Positions 29,063-42,676 of a stretch of DNA of 64,000 bases are shown piece by piece (position 1 is the first letter of the stretch; each line of letters opens with the position of its first letter). The translations under genes and the position numbers were made by a program. Under the pieces are notes generated by a model. That model ran no database searches and was not told the origin of the DNA. It worked only from the letters and a program-made list of their open reading frames with translations. Location of the stretch: the NCBI GenBank assembly GCA_043228905.1, contig JBHGNT010000003.1, forward strand, positions 23,374,001 through 23,438,000, written 5' to 3'. This stretch comes from Azolla caroliniana. Its lineage: Eukaryota; Polypodiophyta.

Positions 29063-29471
29063 CAGAGTGTTGATAGAGCTCTTTTTGGGTTTTTTTCTTA
29101 GTTTTAACTTTTTATTATTTTCTCTTGAGTACCATGAATATTATTCTCAATGGTAGGGAACATGGTTGTTACCACTAAAACCCTATATCATAACATGGTT
29201 CGGCATTCCCAAAATGTTCAACCCCTTCATAACGACATTTTTGTTAATAAAGTGGGGAATAATATCGATTCTTTGTATGTCATGATACATATGAAAGGGA
29301 ACTAGTATGTCTCAACAAATTGAAATGGGTGATTGCTGTGTCACGAGACATAAAACATTTGGAAATGAGAATGTAATTAATGATAATGATTGTGCTTTTT
29401 TCCCTATCCCATCTTTTAGACATTATAGTGGATGGCTTACTTAGCATATCATTGGACACTATTTGAGTTAC
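29063..29471. other. Spacer, nothing recognised
   Basis: AT-rich non-coding sequence without repeats or long frames. Confidence 0.35.
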
Positions 29472-29671
29472 TATAATTTCCCTAAACATCTAGAAGGGAA
29501 CAATTTGTTTACATATTTGGGGATGTGGTACTCATGCTTCACAAAAAGATCTCCCTTAATAATATTTCCATTATAATTTCCCTAAACATCTAGAAGGGAA
29601 CAATTTGTTTACATATTTGGGGATGTGGTACTCATGCTTCACAAAAAGATCTCCCTTAATAATATTTCCAT
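29472..29671. repeat. 100-bp tandem duplication
   Basis: Copies 29472-29571 and 29572-29671 appear identical. The LINE at 29685 inserted just beyond the second copy. Confidence 0.9.
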
Positions 29672-29684
29672 TAACAAATGGTTT

Positions 29685-30260
29685 GCACGATTAATAGAAT
29701 GTCCTTTATATGGAGAAAATTTATTGGTTTTTTTATGTGTTTTTTTCCACAAAAGGCGCTACTCTCCCATTAATTAGGAGAGTTTTTTAAAGAAAGGCTA
29801 TACAATGTGGCTGCACAACTCACAACAAATGTATTGGTTGTGTCGTCTGTTAAAAAGAGACTCATATATAAATCGGGGTATCACCCCCCGGTCGAGTTCC
29901 AAAATATGAGAAAGCAACTATAGCTACGTACATATCCTCTCATATTGTCTGTTTAATTTAAGTAGGTACCTAGAACTATAAAACATGTTTTCAAAAATAG
30001 TGACATCCATCGTCGGTTGGCACAAACCCAAACCCTTCCCCCCACCCCCTAGAGGAATTGATCATAGATATTTGGTTCGTGATTATTAGTTGCCATCTAG
30101 GGCACTTGGGTGAGGTTTGTGACCGCCCCGACGATATGGTCACTGCCCACTTAAATTTTTGGCCGAAATAGAGCACGTTAATGGTGACGCGGGGAGGAAA
30201 CAGCCCAAGGTGGAACTACTAGCCCCCTCATTGGCTGAAATTTATAGGTATTTAGTCGAA
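29685..30260 (-). mobile_element. 5'-inverted (twin-primed) LINE fragment
   Basis: The minus-strand part (about 29740-29990) is a LINE 3' end with CTCCTAATTAATGGGAGAGT near its terminus, similar to 8230-8410 of LINE-1. The adjoining part (about 30055-30250) lies on the plus strand and matches LINE-1 8000-8175 (GATATTTGGTTCGTGATTAT; GGAGGAAACAGCCCAAGGTG). Those LINE-1 stretches are consecutive, so the 5' part is inverted relative to the 3' part. Near-identical flanks, TTTCCATTAACAAATGGTTT (29665-29684) and TTTCCATAACAAATGGTTT (30261-30279), look like a 19-20 bp target duplication. About 50 bp of extra sequence lies between the left flank and the LINE tail. Confidence 0.75.
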
Positions 30261-30279
30261 TTTCCATAACAAATGGTTT

Positions 30280-30803
30280 TTTCCAATCCTTGGTATGAAG
30301 CACAAATGTGGATATGCATCCATCTTTCAACAATAAATTCTACTAATGTGATTATATACAAGAGTGTATAAATGAAATTGATAAACCTAGCCTACATGGA
30401 GAATAGTGCTTGACCCTATGTGGGGCCTTAGAATATGTATGAATTTGCCTGACAATAGTTATGCGAACAATACCATAAGTGTGAACTACTATGTCCTTTC
30501 TTTGCTTGAAACAACATAGGATATGAAGCAAAACCATGTTACCTCGTTTGACCTTAACGTGACGATGATTGCATGAGAGTATATCATTTGGAGGTCCTCA
30601 CCAAGCTCACATTGGCATACATACATGTGAACTAAGTCTGATAAGTTTATATTGAACACGTTATTCAACTTTGGCAAAGTTTAGCTTTAATGGTACTCAA
30701 GGAACATACCTTTCAAACAGACACTTAAACACGAAGTAAGATAATATTGGCTCCATAAGTAAATCTAATGAGACACATTGATATATATGGACAATATATG
30801 AGT

Positions 30804-30877
<74 letters not shown>

Positions 30878-31945
30878 ATATGGCACATGCTAATAAGCTA
30901 ATGAGTTTTCCATATCCTAATTCATATAATTTATTAATGATTCCTAGAAGATCTTTAAGTGCATCTCTAATCTTGACTCAAGTACACAATACATCTATCT
31001 TATATGTTAATTATAAGTGTGTCTCAAGTTCGAATCATCCGCGAATCACATTGACAAAGACATCCTCATCAACATTCATAGCACCACAACCCATAACTAA
31101 TAGTTACAAAACCCCACTATTGCCTATCATGTAATAATTCATTTGCTAGTCAAAGCTCTATAATTGGGGCCCTTTAAAGATTTAGTTCAACTGTTTTTTA
31201 ATTTCGTTTTTATTTTCATTTTAATTATAACTTTCTTCTTTTTGCCTAGCGTCAATGGGGGATCAAATGTCATGGCAATGGAGTTATGTAGATTCCTTGC
31301 TCTATCTTGGGTGAAAGTGTATGTAACAATAAATAATCTAAATCATTGTACTTATCACGTTTACTACTCTGTAAATCATGATTAGTGCATGATTATACTA
31401 ATGGCAGTTTTAAATAATGTAAATCAATCCATCATTCATGCCATTATCCATAACATTCACAAATAGTGATCGTTTGGTGCCTTTTGTTTGATGACATAAG
31501 TAATGATGGGAATGTTAAATAACCTCCAAGCAAATCAATTGTATTCAAATGTATAATGCTAAGAGCTATGTTTCAAAAAAGGTTGTGGAACTTGGGGCAT
31601 TGCATCTGGCGATTACCACGTACACTATCAAGCTTCGTAAAAGGAGAAGCAAAAACCATCGCAACGGTTGAAGGTTGGGCAAATTTGTGACAAAGTATCC
31701 TCATGCACACTTTTCCAAAATATACTAGTGCTTCAAACATTTTGTTTTTTCTATTCTCTATCTTCTTAAGGGCAAACATATATAACGGTTCCTTTGTCAC
31801 TAAGAAAATAACACCGTCTGAAGAAATCCATTACTTTACCCCTAAAACAACATATTTAAAATCTTCAAATTTGGAGTCATGATGGCTTATTAGTGAACTT
31901 ATTTTTATTGTACGACTTCGTATAATTTGTGGTTGACAACTACAG
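30280..31945. other. Intergenic with a CT/AC microsatellite
   Basis: No gene recognised. A (CT)n run at about 30807-30860 passes directly into (AC)n to about 30877. The frame 30880-31134 that follows has no recognised motif. Confidence 0.45.
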
Positions 31946-33137
31946 AAGAAATAGAGAATGTAGCGGAGAAAGTGAAGCAAGGTGCTAACATTGTTGAGAA
32001 AATAGCCAAACAAGTAGAAAAAGTAGCTGAAATTGTCGAAGAGGGTGCCGATAAAGTTGTGGAAAAGGTACACAAATTTGGACTTCACTTGCAAGAACAC
32101 AATGGGAGCGCATTTTTTTCACCAACTTCATGTTACTTTGTACATATGCACTTGCAAACATGCACTTGCTTGTGGATATACATTACATATGCAAGTTGCA
32201 CAATTTACCAACAAATAAATCACTTATCAATCATTTATCATTTCCAATAATGGCTTTAGGTTAAGACTTAAACCCTAACATCTACAACATTGAGGTACAC
32301 ATTCGTGGAGATCATTTCAGCCTTGTGCTAACCGAGATCGTGTAATCCATAACTTCCTTCCCGAAGTTCCCTTTAAATAATCAAAATTTACACTTGAAAA
32401 TTTCAAGAGCATGCAAAATGATAGTCCAAGACAGTTTTGAGATTTAGGTTATCCCAAAGCACACAAACCGCATGGTTCACCTTTATATAGGACTTTACGA
32501 GTCTACTTTTTACATACCAAGGATTGAAAACTCAAGGACCATACAAAATAAAATATTTCCATAAAATATAGCTCTATAAATTCATTATTCACAACCCAAG
32601 GGCAAACATAATTCCATTGCCCAAGGAGACAACCTCTAATTCTTCAAAGAAAAGGCACAATACCATTTGACAACCCTAATGTAAATATATATTTTTAAAT
32701 CTTGATTGATTGCTCTAATATAATGTGTTATTCAAGAGTATTGGTGTGAGAAAGTAATTGATGATACAACCATATTTGTTAAAATGCCGTTTCTTTCATA
32801 TAATTATAAAGTCTTCACAAGTTCTACCTTTATATGCCCCATAGTTTAGAAGTGGAACCATGTTTTCCTTAAATATGTGTTTGTCATACTATTTGAAATA
32901 GTATTCCTTCAAGTATCTTATTTAACCATTTGTTATTTTCTTGAAGTACAGTCTCAAAAACCAAGGGAAAATGTGAGCGAAGAAATTCACGAAGTTGAGG
33001 GAGATTTTAAAAAGTCGAGCAAGCAAAGTAAAGAGATCGTGGATAGGCATGATCAGAAACGTGATGACAACACGAGCAAACCTCTTCATATTATATGTAG
33101 CACCACCTATCATGCTCTCCCTTTAGCAACAACATAA
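31946..33137 (+). CDS. Possible two-exon coiled-coil protein fragment
   Basis: Exon A, 31946-32067, is preceded by CAACTACAG and followed by GTACAC. It encodes EEIENVAEKVKQGANIVEKI and a further Lys/Glu/Val-rich amphipathic repeat. Exon B, from 32952 after TTGAAGTACAG, reads in phase SQKPRENVSEEIHEVEGDF and stops at 33137. The heptad-like pattern resembles small predicted plastid-envelope proteins of plants, but this is only a resemblance. No start exon was found. It could be a pseudogene or gene fragment. Confidence 0.3.
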
Positions 33138-36100
33138 CAATTCTTCAAAGAAATTTCAAGAATGAAACTGAAGCATGCATTTGACTGCTATGATGTTTCC
33201 ACATTGCAAGCCTAACCACAATATATGACTTCTCCATTTGAAGATTACAAACGTTACTTTTCCCACTTTTGAAGTGACCTTTGTTATATATATATCATAT
33301 TCTCTCTTTTTTTATTGCACTCACTTTCCTATTTGAAGGATAGGAACATTACTTTGACCTTTTGAGATTTGGTATACAATTACATTATATAAGAGCTACG
33401 TCTTATTTTTTTAATTTGATTTTAATGGTTACATGACAATTCACAATTTTTAGTATATTTCAATGAAACATGATAACTAGACATGTGAGAGCAAAAACTT
33501 ATGGTTTATTGCTTAAGTTACAAGGCAAGGAGAGATGCATGGATCCTTACAATTCATTACCATTACCTTAAGAAAGCAATGTAAAAGCGTTTATTCATTC
33601 CTAGTAGGCATATATTGGGAGATTGTAGCACATAGTGTGACGAGAAATGTGTGCAAGTTTTAATTCCATTTATTAAAGTTTGTGGTAGGATGGATATTAA
33701 AGGCAACACGTCCATAGAGTCATTCACCAAGTACTATTTTGTTACATCATGCTTCGCTATGTTATTTTAAATGTATCCAATACATTTTGGAGCTCACAAA
33801 GCATGTGTCAAATACCCATTCGTGGTAAATTTGGGTGAATGCATGACCTATGATAAGGAAAGAAGATGTATGTATGATAATAGGACACGATACTACAGTC
33901 TACAGTATCAGAAGTTGAGATTGAAAGTTGGGGGTGTGAGAGATGATAGTGGCTTTATATATCCTTCTTTTGGTACTCTTTTCTTGCTTTATGTATTCAC
34001 ACCAAATTTTATGTGAAGGCATGGAATCAGGTTAGGTTGGACTACCTCCAAAATATCTTTGTAATATTAACTTCACGACAAATATTATCATCTCATTATG
34101 CAATTTGTAACTATTGCACTTGCAACCTTTGTCACGAACACAACCATTGGAAAATACTCCTTTAAGAACAAAACCTAACACATCAAAATGTCAAAATGAC
34201 AAATATGTATCAATGTCATCCATATGAATTCTAGAGAGGATAAAAACTTTGGGGTTCTAAAAAATCCATGCAAGGTCAAAAGGAAATGAACTTGGTTAAG
34301 AATGTGTGACAAGTTATCAAACTTTTCTTGGTTACCTCTAGTTATCTATGTCCGTTAAGAACATCGCAAATTAACCAACAATAGGAAGTTGAATACTAAT
34401 ATTTTTGCTTTCAAAGTGACCATCCTCTCCATATCCCCTTATAAACTCCAATACATGTTTAATGATATGTTACTATTAAAATTATTGAATTGAAACCCAT
34501 CAAGGAATCATTTAGGAAATTATATATCTAACATTTGTCTCATGAATTTGCGCGAGGAATTTCATTATATGAATTTGTGAGTGGAATTTGATTGTATGTA
34601 TACTGGATGCACTTCGTGAGATCACTATAAAGACGTGGATCATAAATTTAATGCAAACATTTAAATTTGGGGTCATGAATTTAAGTTAGAGATCCTTGCA
34701 ATACATTAAATTTCAAGCTCATTGGAACTTGAGCAATTGGTGAGTTTTTTATATTGTCCACACAAATGCTATCAGTACAATCGTCGTTTATAGGCTAGAC
34801 TCTAGCCTACGAATAATGGGGAGGACACATTGTAATGTAAGACATGTGTAGGTGGGAATTTGACATCTAAATCAGCCCAACAATGGAGAAATTGCCAACG
34901 TTCACTTGCACTACAATTACCACAATTGCTAAGATTAAGGTTTTTAAAGGAAAAAGAGGAAATGAATACGTGGATGGTCAACTTCATAAAGAAAAATCAT
35001 TTTCTCACTTAATTCCCTCTTACAAAGTGGCCCATGAATGGCCTTACACTAATTGACATTGTAGATAATTTATCAGGAAGATTCCTAAAAACAAATAGTG
35101 GAGACAAATTCTAAGTTAGTTTCTTAGTCCAATTCTTGTTTAAATGCAATACAAGTAACCGAAAAAATTGGCTAAAGTATCGAAGATGCCAGATGGATCA
35201 TAGCAGTTTGGAAACTCCAATTCTTCTAGCTAAGAACAAACAAAAAATTGAAACATTCACCCTCCATGAAAATAGATGAGACATGGTGATATAGGTGTAG
35301 AACTAACCATTATTAACCCTCTTGATCTAATATAAGCCATTGAGCGAATCTAAGTAGAGTTAAAAACTTGGAAACCATTTTCTTGTGGTATGCGAAAAGT
35401 CAAAATCCACATCGAAAATGGTAGGTGGTGGGGCATTCAAACCACATCAAGAATCAAGACAATGGAAAAGTGGAGGTTTTTGTGACAGACATGACCATGG
35501 TAGAATTTACAAGCATGTCACATCAGGGGCTTTGGCATCAATGCTTTGACATTGCACCAACTAAATCGATAAAAGCGTATATGGTATGAAGTTGCTTGAA
35601 TGATTTCATTGCTATGCCTTGTCTTATTTCATTTGAGTCACTTTTTAATAGCTTGATGAGACGCACTTTGTCTTCTTGTAAGTTTTTCTCAATAGGTACA
35701 TAACATTGTTAATGATCAATCAAAAATTTGAAAACTATACTATTAGTTACTTAAATGTAAAGTTAGATATCTCATGTCTTATTTGGCTTTCACCGTATAT
35801 TATTATAACAAACAACCCTTGTATATTAGACATCAAGACAAATCATTCTTCGGTCCCTCTAACTCCTCACCCACCTATATCACAAATGCTCTTATACCTA
35901 AACCAAGGAACAATTACTTGGGCCACATACATTCGTTGTCAAGTTTGACCCAAATCGAACTTGGTAAGGAAGTCTCCAATCTAAGGGGAACAAACATCGG
36001 AGGGAGAAATATTTATTTATAATTATGATTGATTGTTGATACTCAAGAGTCACATTGTTATTTTTTTAAATTTTAAGAGTTTCTCTAATCACCATCTTAC

Positions 36101-37605
36101 TTTTGCCTATACATTATCATGATTGGTTAATTGACAATACGTAAAGTGATAATAGACTAATAACCTCTATATCAATACATCACATCATGCTCTTGTTTTC
36201 TTCTAGGAGTCTACATGTGTTATATACATACATGAACCACACATTTGTCGTCCATTTGTTGGGTAAATTCTTATGACTATTGTAAACCAACCCATTGAGA
36301 TATGTTTCAAGTGGTATAGGAAATGTTGGAATTAGATAAATTCAACATAAATTATGGGAAATTGTAAGAGCTTTGAATAGTTGGCACCTCTTGCGTTAGT
36401 AGTAGTTAACACATTGATCAAAAAAACTATAGAAATAGTGTGATCCACAAATCATGGACACTAAATGATTAATAAAAGTAGAGAGGCTCACATGGCACAC
36501 CCTTTAGTTTAACCACACCAAGACTATACGCAACCAATTGTTTTGCAAACAATCCTTTTCCACTTTGTCAACACGTCCCTTTGTGAAGTCTTTTTGAAAG
36601 CTGGTCTAAACCTTTGATTAAAAAATGATGTCGTCTCTTTGAGACATATGTTCTTACAACCAACTTTTGATCCGAACGCTTGATTTAAATATTATGAAGA
36701 TCTTTGTGGTTGGTATGTCTTTTGACTCCCATATTATGATATCAAGAAAATGTCAGCATTAACAAGGGGTTGTACTATTGGTCGTACCATTAATATATGT
36801 TTAACGATTTAAATTTATTCCCTTAGTCAAAAAAGTAGATAATTATCACAAACTTACTAATTATTATAATAACAATAATCATAATGTGAATAACCTCATG
36901 CCTAATCACAATGCTAATGACGTAATAAGGCAAATTACGTTTCTAACTAGCATTGGAATTAGTGCATTCCTCTAGATTAATTACTGATTTCAAAAAATAT
37001 TCAGCATGTGGGCTAAGAGCATTCTCAATTGAAGTAGACAAGAAAGCTCAATCCATATTACATAAACTCATAATTCTAAAATACAATACAATCAAAGTTA
37101 CCAAGAGAATTCAGCTCCACAATATATATATATATATAAATTGATGCTTTCTTCAAAAGGTTTCTTGGGAGAAGTACATGAAAAAGGTCACCCAATTACT
37201 ACCATGACATAGTACATGTTCAATGAATTTACAAAAGTATTATACGAATTTATGATACCATGCTTTGACCAAACACGCACCAAACTTCAATGTTATACAT
37301 GTTTATCACTTTACAAGGATAAACTCAACCTCCAAGGCCCACACATTGAGCATCGTAAACCAATCCTTTCTTTAACCAGTGACTCAGTGAGGTGCATATA
37401 GATTTAGAATTTTCAATTAAAAAAGTCATATATAAATAGTCATCCATGACATAATATTTGGCATTGAGCATCCAGTCAAAACTGATGTGTAATTTTCAAA
37501 ATTCACGGCGAGCTTGAAAGCGTTGATACTCCGAAGCATACCACTGTTTGAAATGGGGTCATTTATCCTTTTATGATAATATGGTATACATTATGTTGAT
37601 TAATG
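33138..37605. other. Intergenic, nothing recognised
   Basis: About 4.4 kb of AT-rich sequence without transposon domains, long frames or clear repeats. The frame 33771-34016 (81 codons, with KACVKYPFVVNLGECMTYD) has an ATG but no recognisable family. This lies downstream of the WRKY gene. Confidence 0.4.
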
Positions 37606-40223
37606 TCAATTTTTTGGAGTTTGGGCATTATGGGAATGAGTATGCTCCCCTTCATATGTGACAACAAGAATGTTTGAATCATCAAGAGCGCGCTCCAAGA
37701 ACTTTCGAGCAGTGCAACCTCTTACCACACTACATTTGTAATAACTCCTATATATCGAAGTCAAGAAGGAAGATTAATTTATAATTAAATGATGCAAAAA
37801 CAAATTTGGGACAAGTATGAAAAATACATAATTCTTATCATTTCCTATGTTTGAAATTTGGATACCTAGGATGAGGAGAGCCTTTAATAGGCTTTTGCCC
37901 ATATTTCCTCCACGAGTATTCATCAGGTGGTATTTCGGCCATTTTTGAACTAATTGACGGCACTCGAATGACTTTCCGATCCCTTGATTTCCTGAAATGC
38001 ATCGGTGAATAAAAGGCATTAAAACACTGACTCCATTGTTGAAGACGAAGGGTGAACAATACATGTGCTAAATTTGCACTTGGAACAAATATAGATTCAC
38101 TATCATGTTGGTCTTTGTAGTTTATAACTTTTCTATCACAATAAGTTTTTAGACATTCCAACTTTGTGAGGGACTTGAGCTACATGTTTCCCTAGAACCA
38201 TGTTTGATCCTTGCCATAGGCTATGCCTCATCCTGTAGATCACAATCGGTTTCTCATGGATGTTAAAAAGATGTATATATAGAAATCTATCTATCTATTA
38301 TGACCTGTTATAGAGGGGACAAGGCATATCTTGTTATGTGTTAAGGTTGGATATGGACTTATTGGAGCCCCTTTGTCCTCATGCCACCTAACTAAAGTAA
38401 GTTCTCATAAGCAATGTGGGAATCATAGAGGGAAAAATTTCAAAGACTTCTTGGTGCAACCATATACTTCGATGAACACATGATTGACTTCGTATAAATT
38501 TAGACTCCGCCATTAGCAATTTAGCTTATAAAGACACCTAAAGTTGTATATATTAAGTTGATGACCTAATTTGAGCCTTAGCCAAGCACATGGGATTCTA
38601 ACACCAAAGAGGAAAAACATTGCGAGACTAATGAAGAACTAACCTTCGTTTCGGGCAATGGCATTTTCCTGAATTGCTACATTTTGCACCTCCGTCTTCT
38701 GAATGTTCGGAGCACTTTTTCCTCGCCGATGAAATTTGAGGTTGCCCACCATTGTATGTCCCAAATGAGTGATGATTAGAAAGGACCGACACCTTGCTGT
38801 TTGTGACCACGTTCCCATCCACACTTAGGGAGGACATGAAGGAGTTAGAAACCACACTAGGACTTGACGTAAACATCGAGTTCTCAGTCCGTCGAGCGCT
38901 ACCTAAAGTGGTGGACCTTTGGGGGCCCTGAGTAGATTCCCCTTTTTTATTGGATCTATCAACACTAGGCATACCAGAATTGTTTACTATGGATCTATTG
39001 GCATTAGGGACACCATTCCCCACAGATCTATCAACATTAGGCACACCATTTCCTATATTCGACCTATCGACATTAGAAACTACGGATCTATCCACACTAG
39101 GCGTAACATTTAGTGCCGCTGTAGATCTTTGGGCATTAGATCGTTGAATGCTACCCGGAGCGGCATTGATGTTGGTTGCTCCTTGCACCAAGAATGGATT
39201 AGGACTAGAAAAGTTATACTTAGGCATATTGATTAATGATTTAGTCATGGGATCACATGAAGTGTTGAGGACATTGGGGCCAGTGCAAGGAGCTAGGTGG
39301 TAGGCATACAGAGTAGATCTTAGATTGTTCGGGTTAGCATTAGCATTAGCGTTTGTGTTAGTATTAGTGTTGGTGTTAGCATCAATTTTGGGATTAAGGT
39401 GCGAATGGATCGAATTCTGCATATATGATGACGGCGTGGGCATACTAGTGAGGCTATATGGGATTTGGGCTTGGTGTGAAGAGAAAAGAGGTGTGAAACC
39501 CTTAGTGGTAGCACTAGAGGAGGTATTGTTATTACTGATTGGGGCTTGATCTTGGGAAGAGCCATTATAAGTTATAATGCTTAGAGGTGGTGAGGAAGAA
39601 TTAGTAGAAGGTGCTTGGGGGGGAGAAGAAGAATTAGAAGGTGTTCTCAACACTCTGCTACTGTAATTGTTGTCATTATCCTTATTGGCATCGATTTTAC
39701 ATTCGGTGTTGGCGAACTTCTCGTGAGGAATGTTCACTTCCTCGCCTTCCTTCGACGATATATTGATGAAAGGCCGTTTTTTCGGAGGCTTTGTGGAAGA
39801 GGAGGAGGAAGAAGAATTATGATCAATGGAAGAAGATCTGGTGGTAGACATTAAATTGGCTATGGAAGGTTTCACACTAGGGCCCCTCTTCACCCTGGCA
39901 ACATGATGTCCACTTCTAATGCTAGAGCTTGACCTAGAAGTGTTCAATAACGAGATCGCATTCTTGAAATTTAACAACAGGTTCGCATCCATCGAACACT
40001 TGTCCTTGTTGACGGCCTTGGGTATATTGATGCGAACTTCATCATCTGTTAGAAAGCCTCGACCTTCGGTCTCTTGTTGCTGGCGAGAAATCAATTGCAT
40101 AAGATTTTGCAAGGTCTCGAGGCACGACGAAGCCGCCTTGTGCACATCACCTTCTCTTAGATCATTGAAACTAGAAGAAGAAGGAGGGGGAGGGGGAGTA
40201 TAGTGAGAATCCAAGACTTCCAT
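37606..40223 (-). CDS. Group IId WRKY transcription factor
   Basis: Three exons on the minus strand: 40223-38644, 37991-37866 and 37747-37606, joined by GT-AG introns of 652 and 118 bp. They give a 615-residue protein. I start at the ATG 40223 (MEVLDSHY). Before the WRKY domain is the plant zinc-cluster KCHCPKRR; then [40 protein letters not shown] and a CX5CX23HXH finger ending in EGEHTH. The second intron splits the domain at the conserved PR position. An [12 protein letters not shown] stretch fits the calmodulin-binding region of the group. The protein is far longer than usual (roughly 280-400) because exon 1 carries Ser/Asn-rich and VDRS-repeat sequence. It would bind W-boxes (TTGACY) in the nucleus, often in defence or stress. 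No stops or frameshifts seen. Confidence 0.93.
38920..39110 (-). repeat. VDRS protein repeats within WRKY exon 1
   Basis: Coding repeats of roughly 12-20 codons: [37 protein letters not shown] separate (Asn-Thr/Ala)n tract, coded near 39340-39385, adds TNTNTNTNANANAN. Both expand the linker between the N-terminal part and the WRKY domain. Confidence 0.8.
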
Positions 40224-40599
40224 GGCCAATGAGGGAGAGATCCAAAGATGTTTGGTGGCGAGGCCACGAGTGAATGGGTCGGAATTGGGGTTGTGAAGGA
40301 GAAGGGGGGGAGTATTTGTTTGTAAGAGTTAAGGGGGTAATGGGGAGGTGTTATGGAGAGAAATGAGAGGAGCGATAGACCCCAATTATAAGGGGGGCAA
40401 AGGGAATCACAATATCATGGAAGGTGATTTGAGTGGAGTAGAGTTGAGTGGTGAGTGGAGTGATATATCACTAAAACACACACACAACAATCTCCTCTCT
40501 ATCCTCAAAAGGAGAGCAATTCCTAGCATCTCTCTCTCTCTCTCTCACTTTACCCATTGGATTGGCCACTCATGTAATAATACAATAATATATATATGT

Positions 40600-40633
<34 letters not shown>

Positions 40634-41269
40634 TCTCTCTCTCTCTTCACACTCTTAACAAAAGTCTTCCCCCACCCTCCACATTAAGACATGTTCATAG
40701 CTAATGTACAAGTGTCCGTCATATGCTTGCATCTATACATTATTCACTACTAAATTGACCCCCCCCATCTCTCTCTCTACATTTGATCATGGTGAAACTT
40801 CTCCCTCCTTATTTGGTCGTGGTTGAACTCCTCTCTATAGATTTGGTCATGGTGAAAACTCCTCCCTCTACATGTTTGTCATGGTGATATCTCTTTCCCT
40901 CTCTACCTTTCTCTCTCCCTCTCTTTGTCCTTGTCTCTATCTCTCCCTCTCTACCTTTGTCTCTCTCGCACACACTTATTATAGTCAACTCTCTCTCTCT
41001 CTAAATTTATGTGGGGCAAATTCTCTCCCTCTACCATATATGTTGTGGTGAGGCCTCTCCTCTCTCTAGATCTTGTCATAGTAATCTCTCTCCGCCCTCT
41101 CTGCTTTTCATTGTCATAGTCAACTATCTTGAGCTATGGGTTCTTCGTCGGGATGCACAATAGTAAAATTCTTGAGCTTCCAGGAATCACCTACCAACGT
41201 CATAAACTACATGGAAATGTTTCTTTCTTCTGGTCCCGTAGGTCCTTTTTGACCCTGAGAACAATGATA

Positions 41270-41311
<42 letters not shown>

Positions 41312-41450
41312 TCCATATCTTTTCATCGGTAGCCATTTGTCTTTTCTTTCACCTTTTCCGCAAACTCCACCAAACCTACCAAGGATGTCCACCCAACTTT
41401 AATGTCATTCTTTACCACCCCTAAGTTTAAGGTCAACAACTTTTATGTTA
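40224..41450. other. WRKY upstream region with microsatellites
   Basis: Expected to hold the promoter and leader of the WRKY gene. Simple repeats: (CT)n near 40530, (GT)n 40602-40632 running into (CT)n to 40647, and (CT)n 41272-41308. The sequence is CT-rich on the plus strand (GA-rich in the direction of transcription). Minus-strand TTGACT W-box cores occur near 40984 and 41114, about 760-890 bp upstream; they would permit WRKY self-regulation but are common by chance. Confidence 0.45.
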
Positions 41451-41578
41451 TGCCCTTGCTAGTCAGCACTCCCTATGGTGTATGTCACTATCTAGTATTA
41501 TAATTCTTTAATGATGCCCTTGCTAGTCAGCACTCCCTATTGTGTATGTCACTATCTAGTATTATAATTCTTTAATGA
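41451..41578. repeat. 64-bp tandem duplication
   Basis: Two copies, 41451-41514 and 41515-41578, differing at one visible base (CCCTATGGTG versus CCCTATTGTG). Confidence 0.9.
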
Positions 41579-42348
41579 TGCCCTTGGTGTGCCACATCTT
41601 TCATTGACTGTGAACCCTGAATCCACATGCATATGTTAAAAAGTTACTACACCATTCCACATGACACATTTTGATATCATGGAGTCTCCATACGAATGCT
41701 CATTGTCAAAAAAAATTATTATTATCACTAAATCTGAATTACGATTCACGATCTTCCACATGACACGTCTAAACATTGATTGATTATAATACATCCATTT
41801 TGTTCAACCACCCTTCAATCACGACACCGTTTTTATCAATCAATACACTTTCTCGGTTGCCACAAGGCTCATGATGTAAACCACTATTTGTCAATTGACC
41901 ACATGCCATCAATCGTGTGGTCCACATACACGATGACCTTGTTTTGGGGTTGAAACCATCAGGTAATATTTTTTATCATTGGATTATGACTATATCAAAA
42001 GCAATATTTTAGGTAAGATATTTTAAAGATTTTCCTTTCAAGAGAAAAGTATTATTATGCTTATTCAAATGTATATTAATAGGAAGCCAGTATCACTACT
42101 TTGATTTCACAAGAAAGTATTGGAATCATGTTATTTTTCTTAATTTTGTTTTGAATTTTAAGTAATGGATTTGATTGTGGCACATCATCTCGATGAGAAT
42201 AGGTTTTCATACGAGTGTAAAAGCATCAACAAGTGTTGAGCTCATGCGCTCACATATTCTTATCATATATGAGCAGGTTTCCTTTTACATGTTCATCATT
42301 GAATTTCTTTTAAAGCATCTGAGTAGGGTGCCAATATGCAACCAACAT

Positions 42349-42606
42349 ATATGATTTCTCATTGTATAATGATGTCTATATTGTGAACTTAATATCACCT
42401 AACATGTCTCTCTTGTATCTCCTAGGATTGTGAGTAGTCAAGCATTTGTTAATGGTGTAGGATTGCAGCTACCCAACCTCTCATATATGCACACGTGTTA
42501 TTTTGGAAAAAAGGTCAATATTGATATCATTATGGGTTGACATGTCATTGAAAAGATATTGAATAACACTTCAGAAAGAATGAAAATGATTTCTCATTGC
42601 GTAATG

Positions 42607-42676
<70 letters not shown>

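Noticed and set aside
37774-38161. Separate small genes carrying the WRKYGQK sequence
   Set aside because: These frames read from exon 2 of the WRKY gene into its introns. The splice sites at 37991 and 37866 explain the domain fully.
39919-40203. Plus-strand frames opposite the WRKY exon (also 38919-39147 and 39325-39549)
   Set aside because: Shadows of the coding strand and its repeats.
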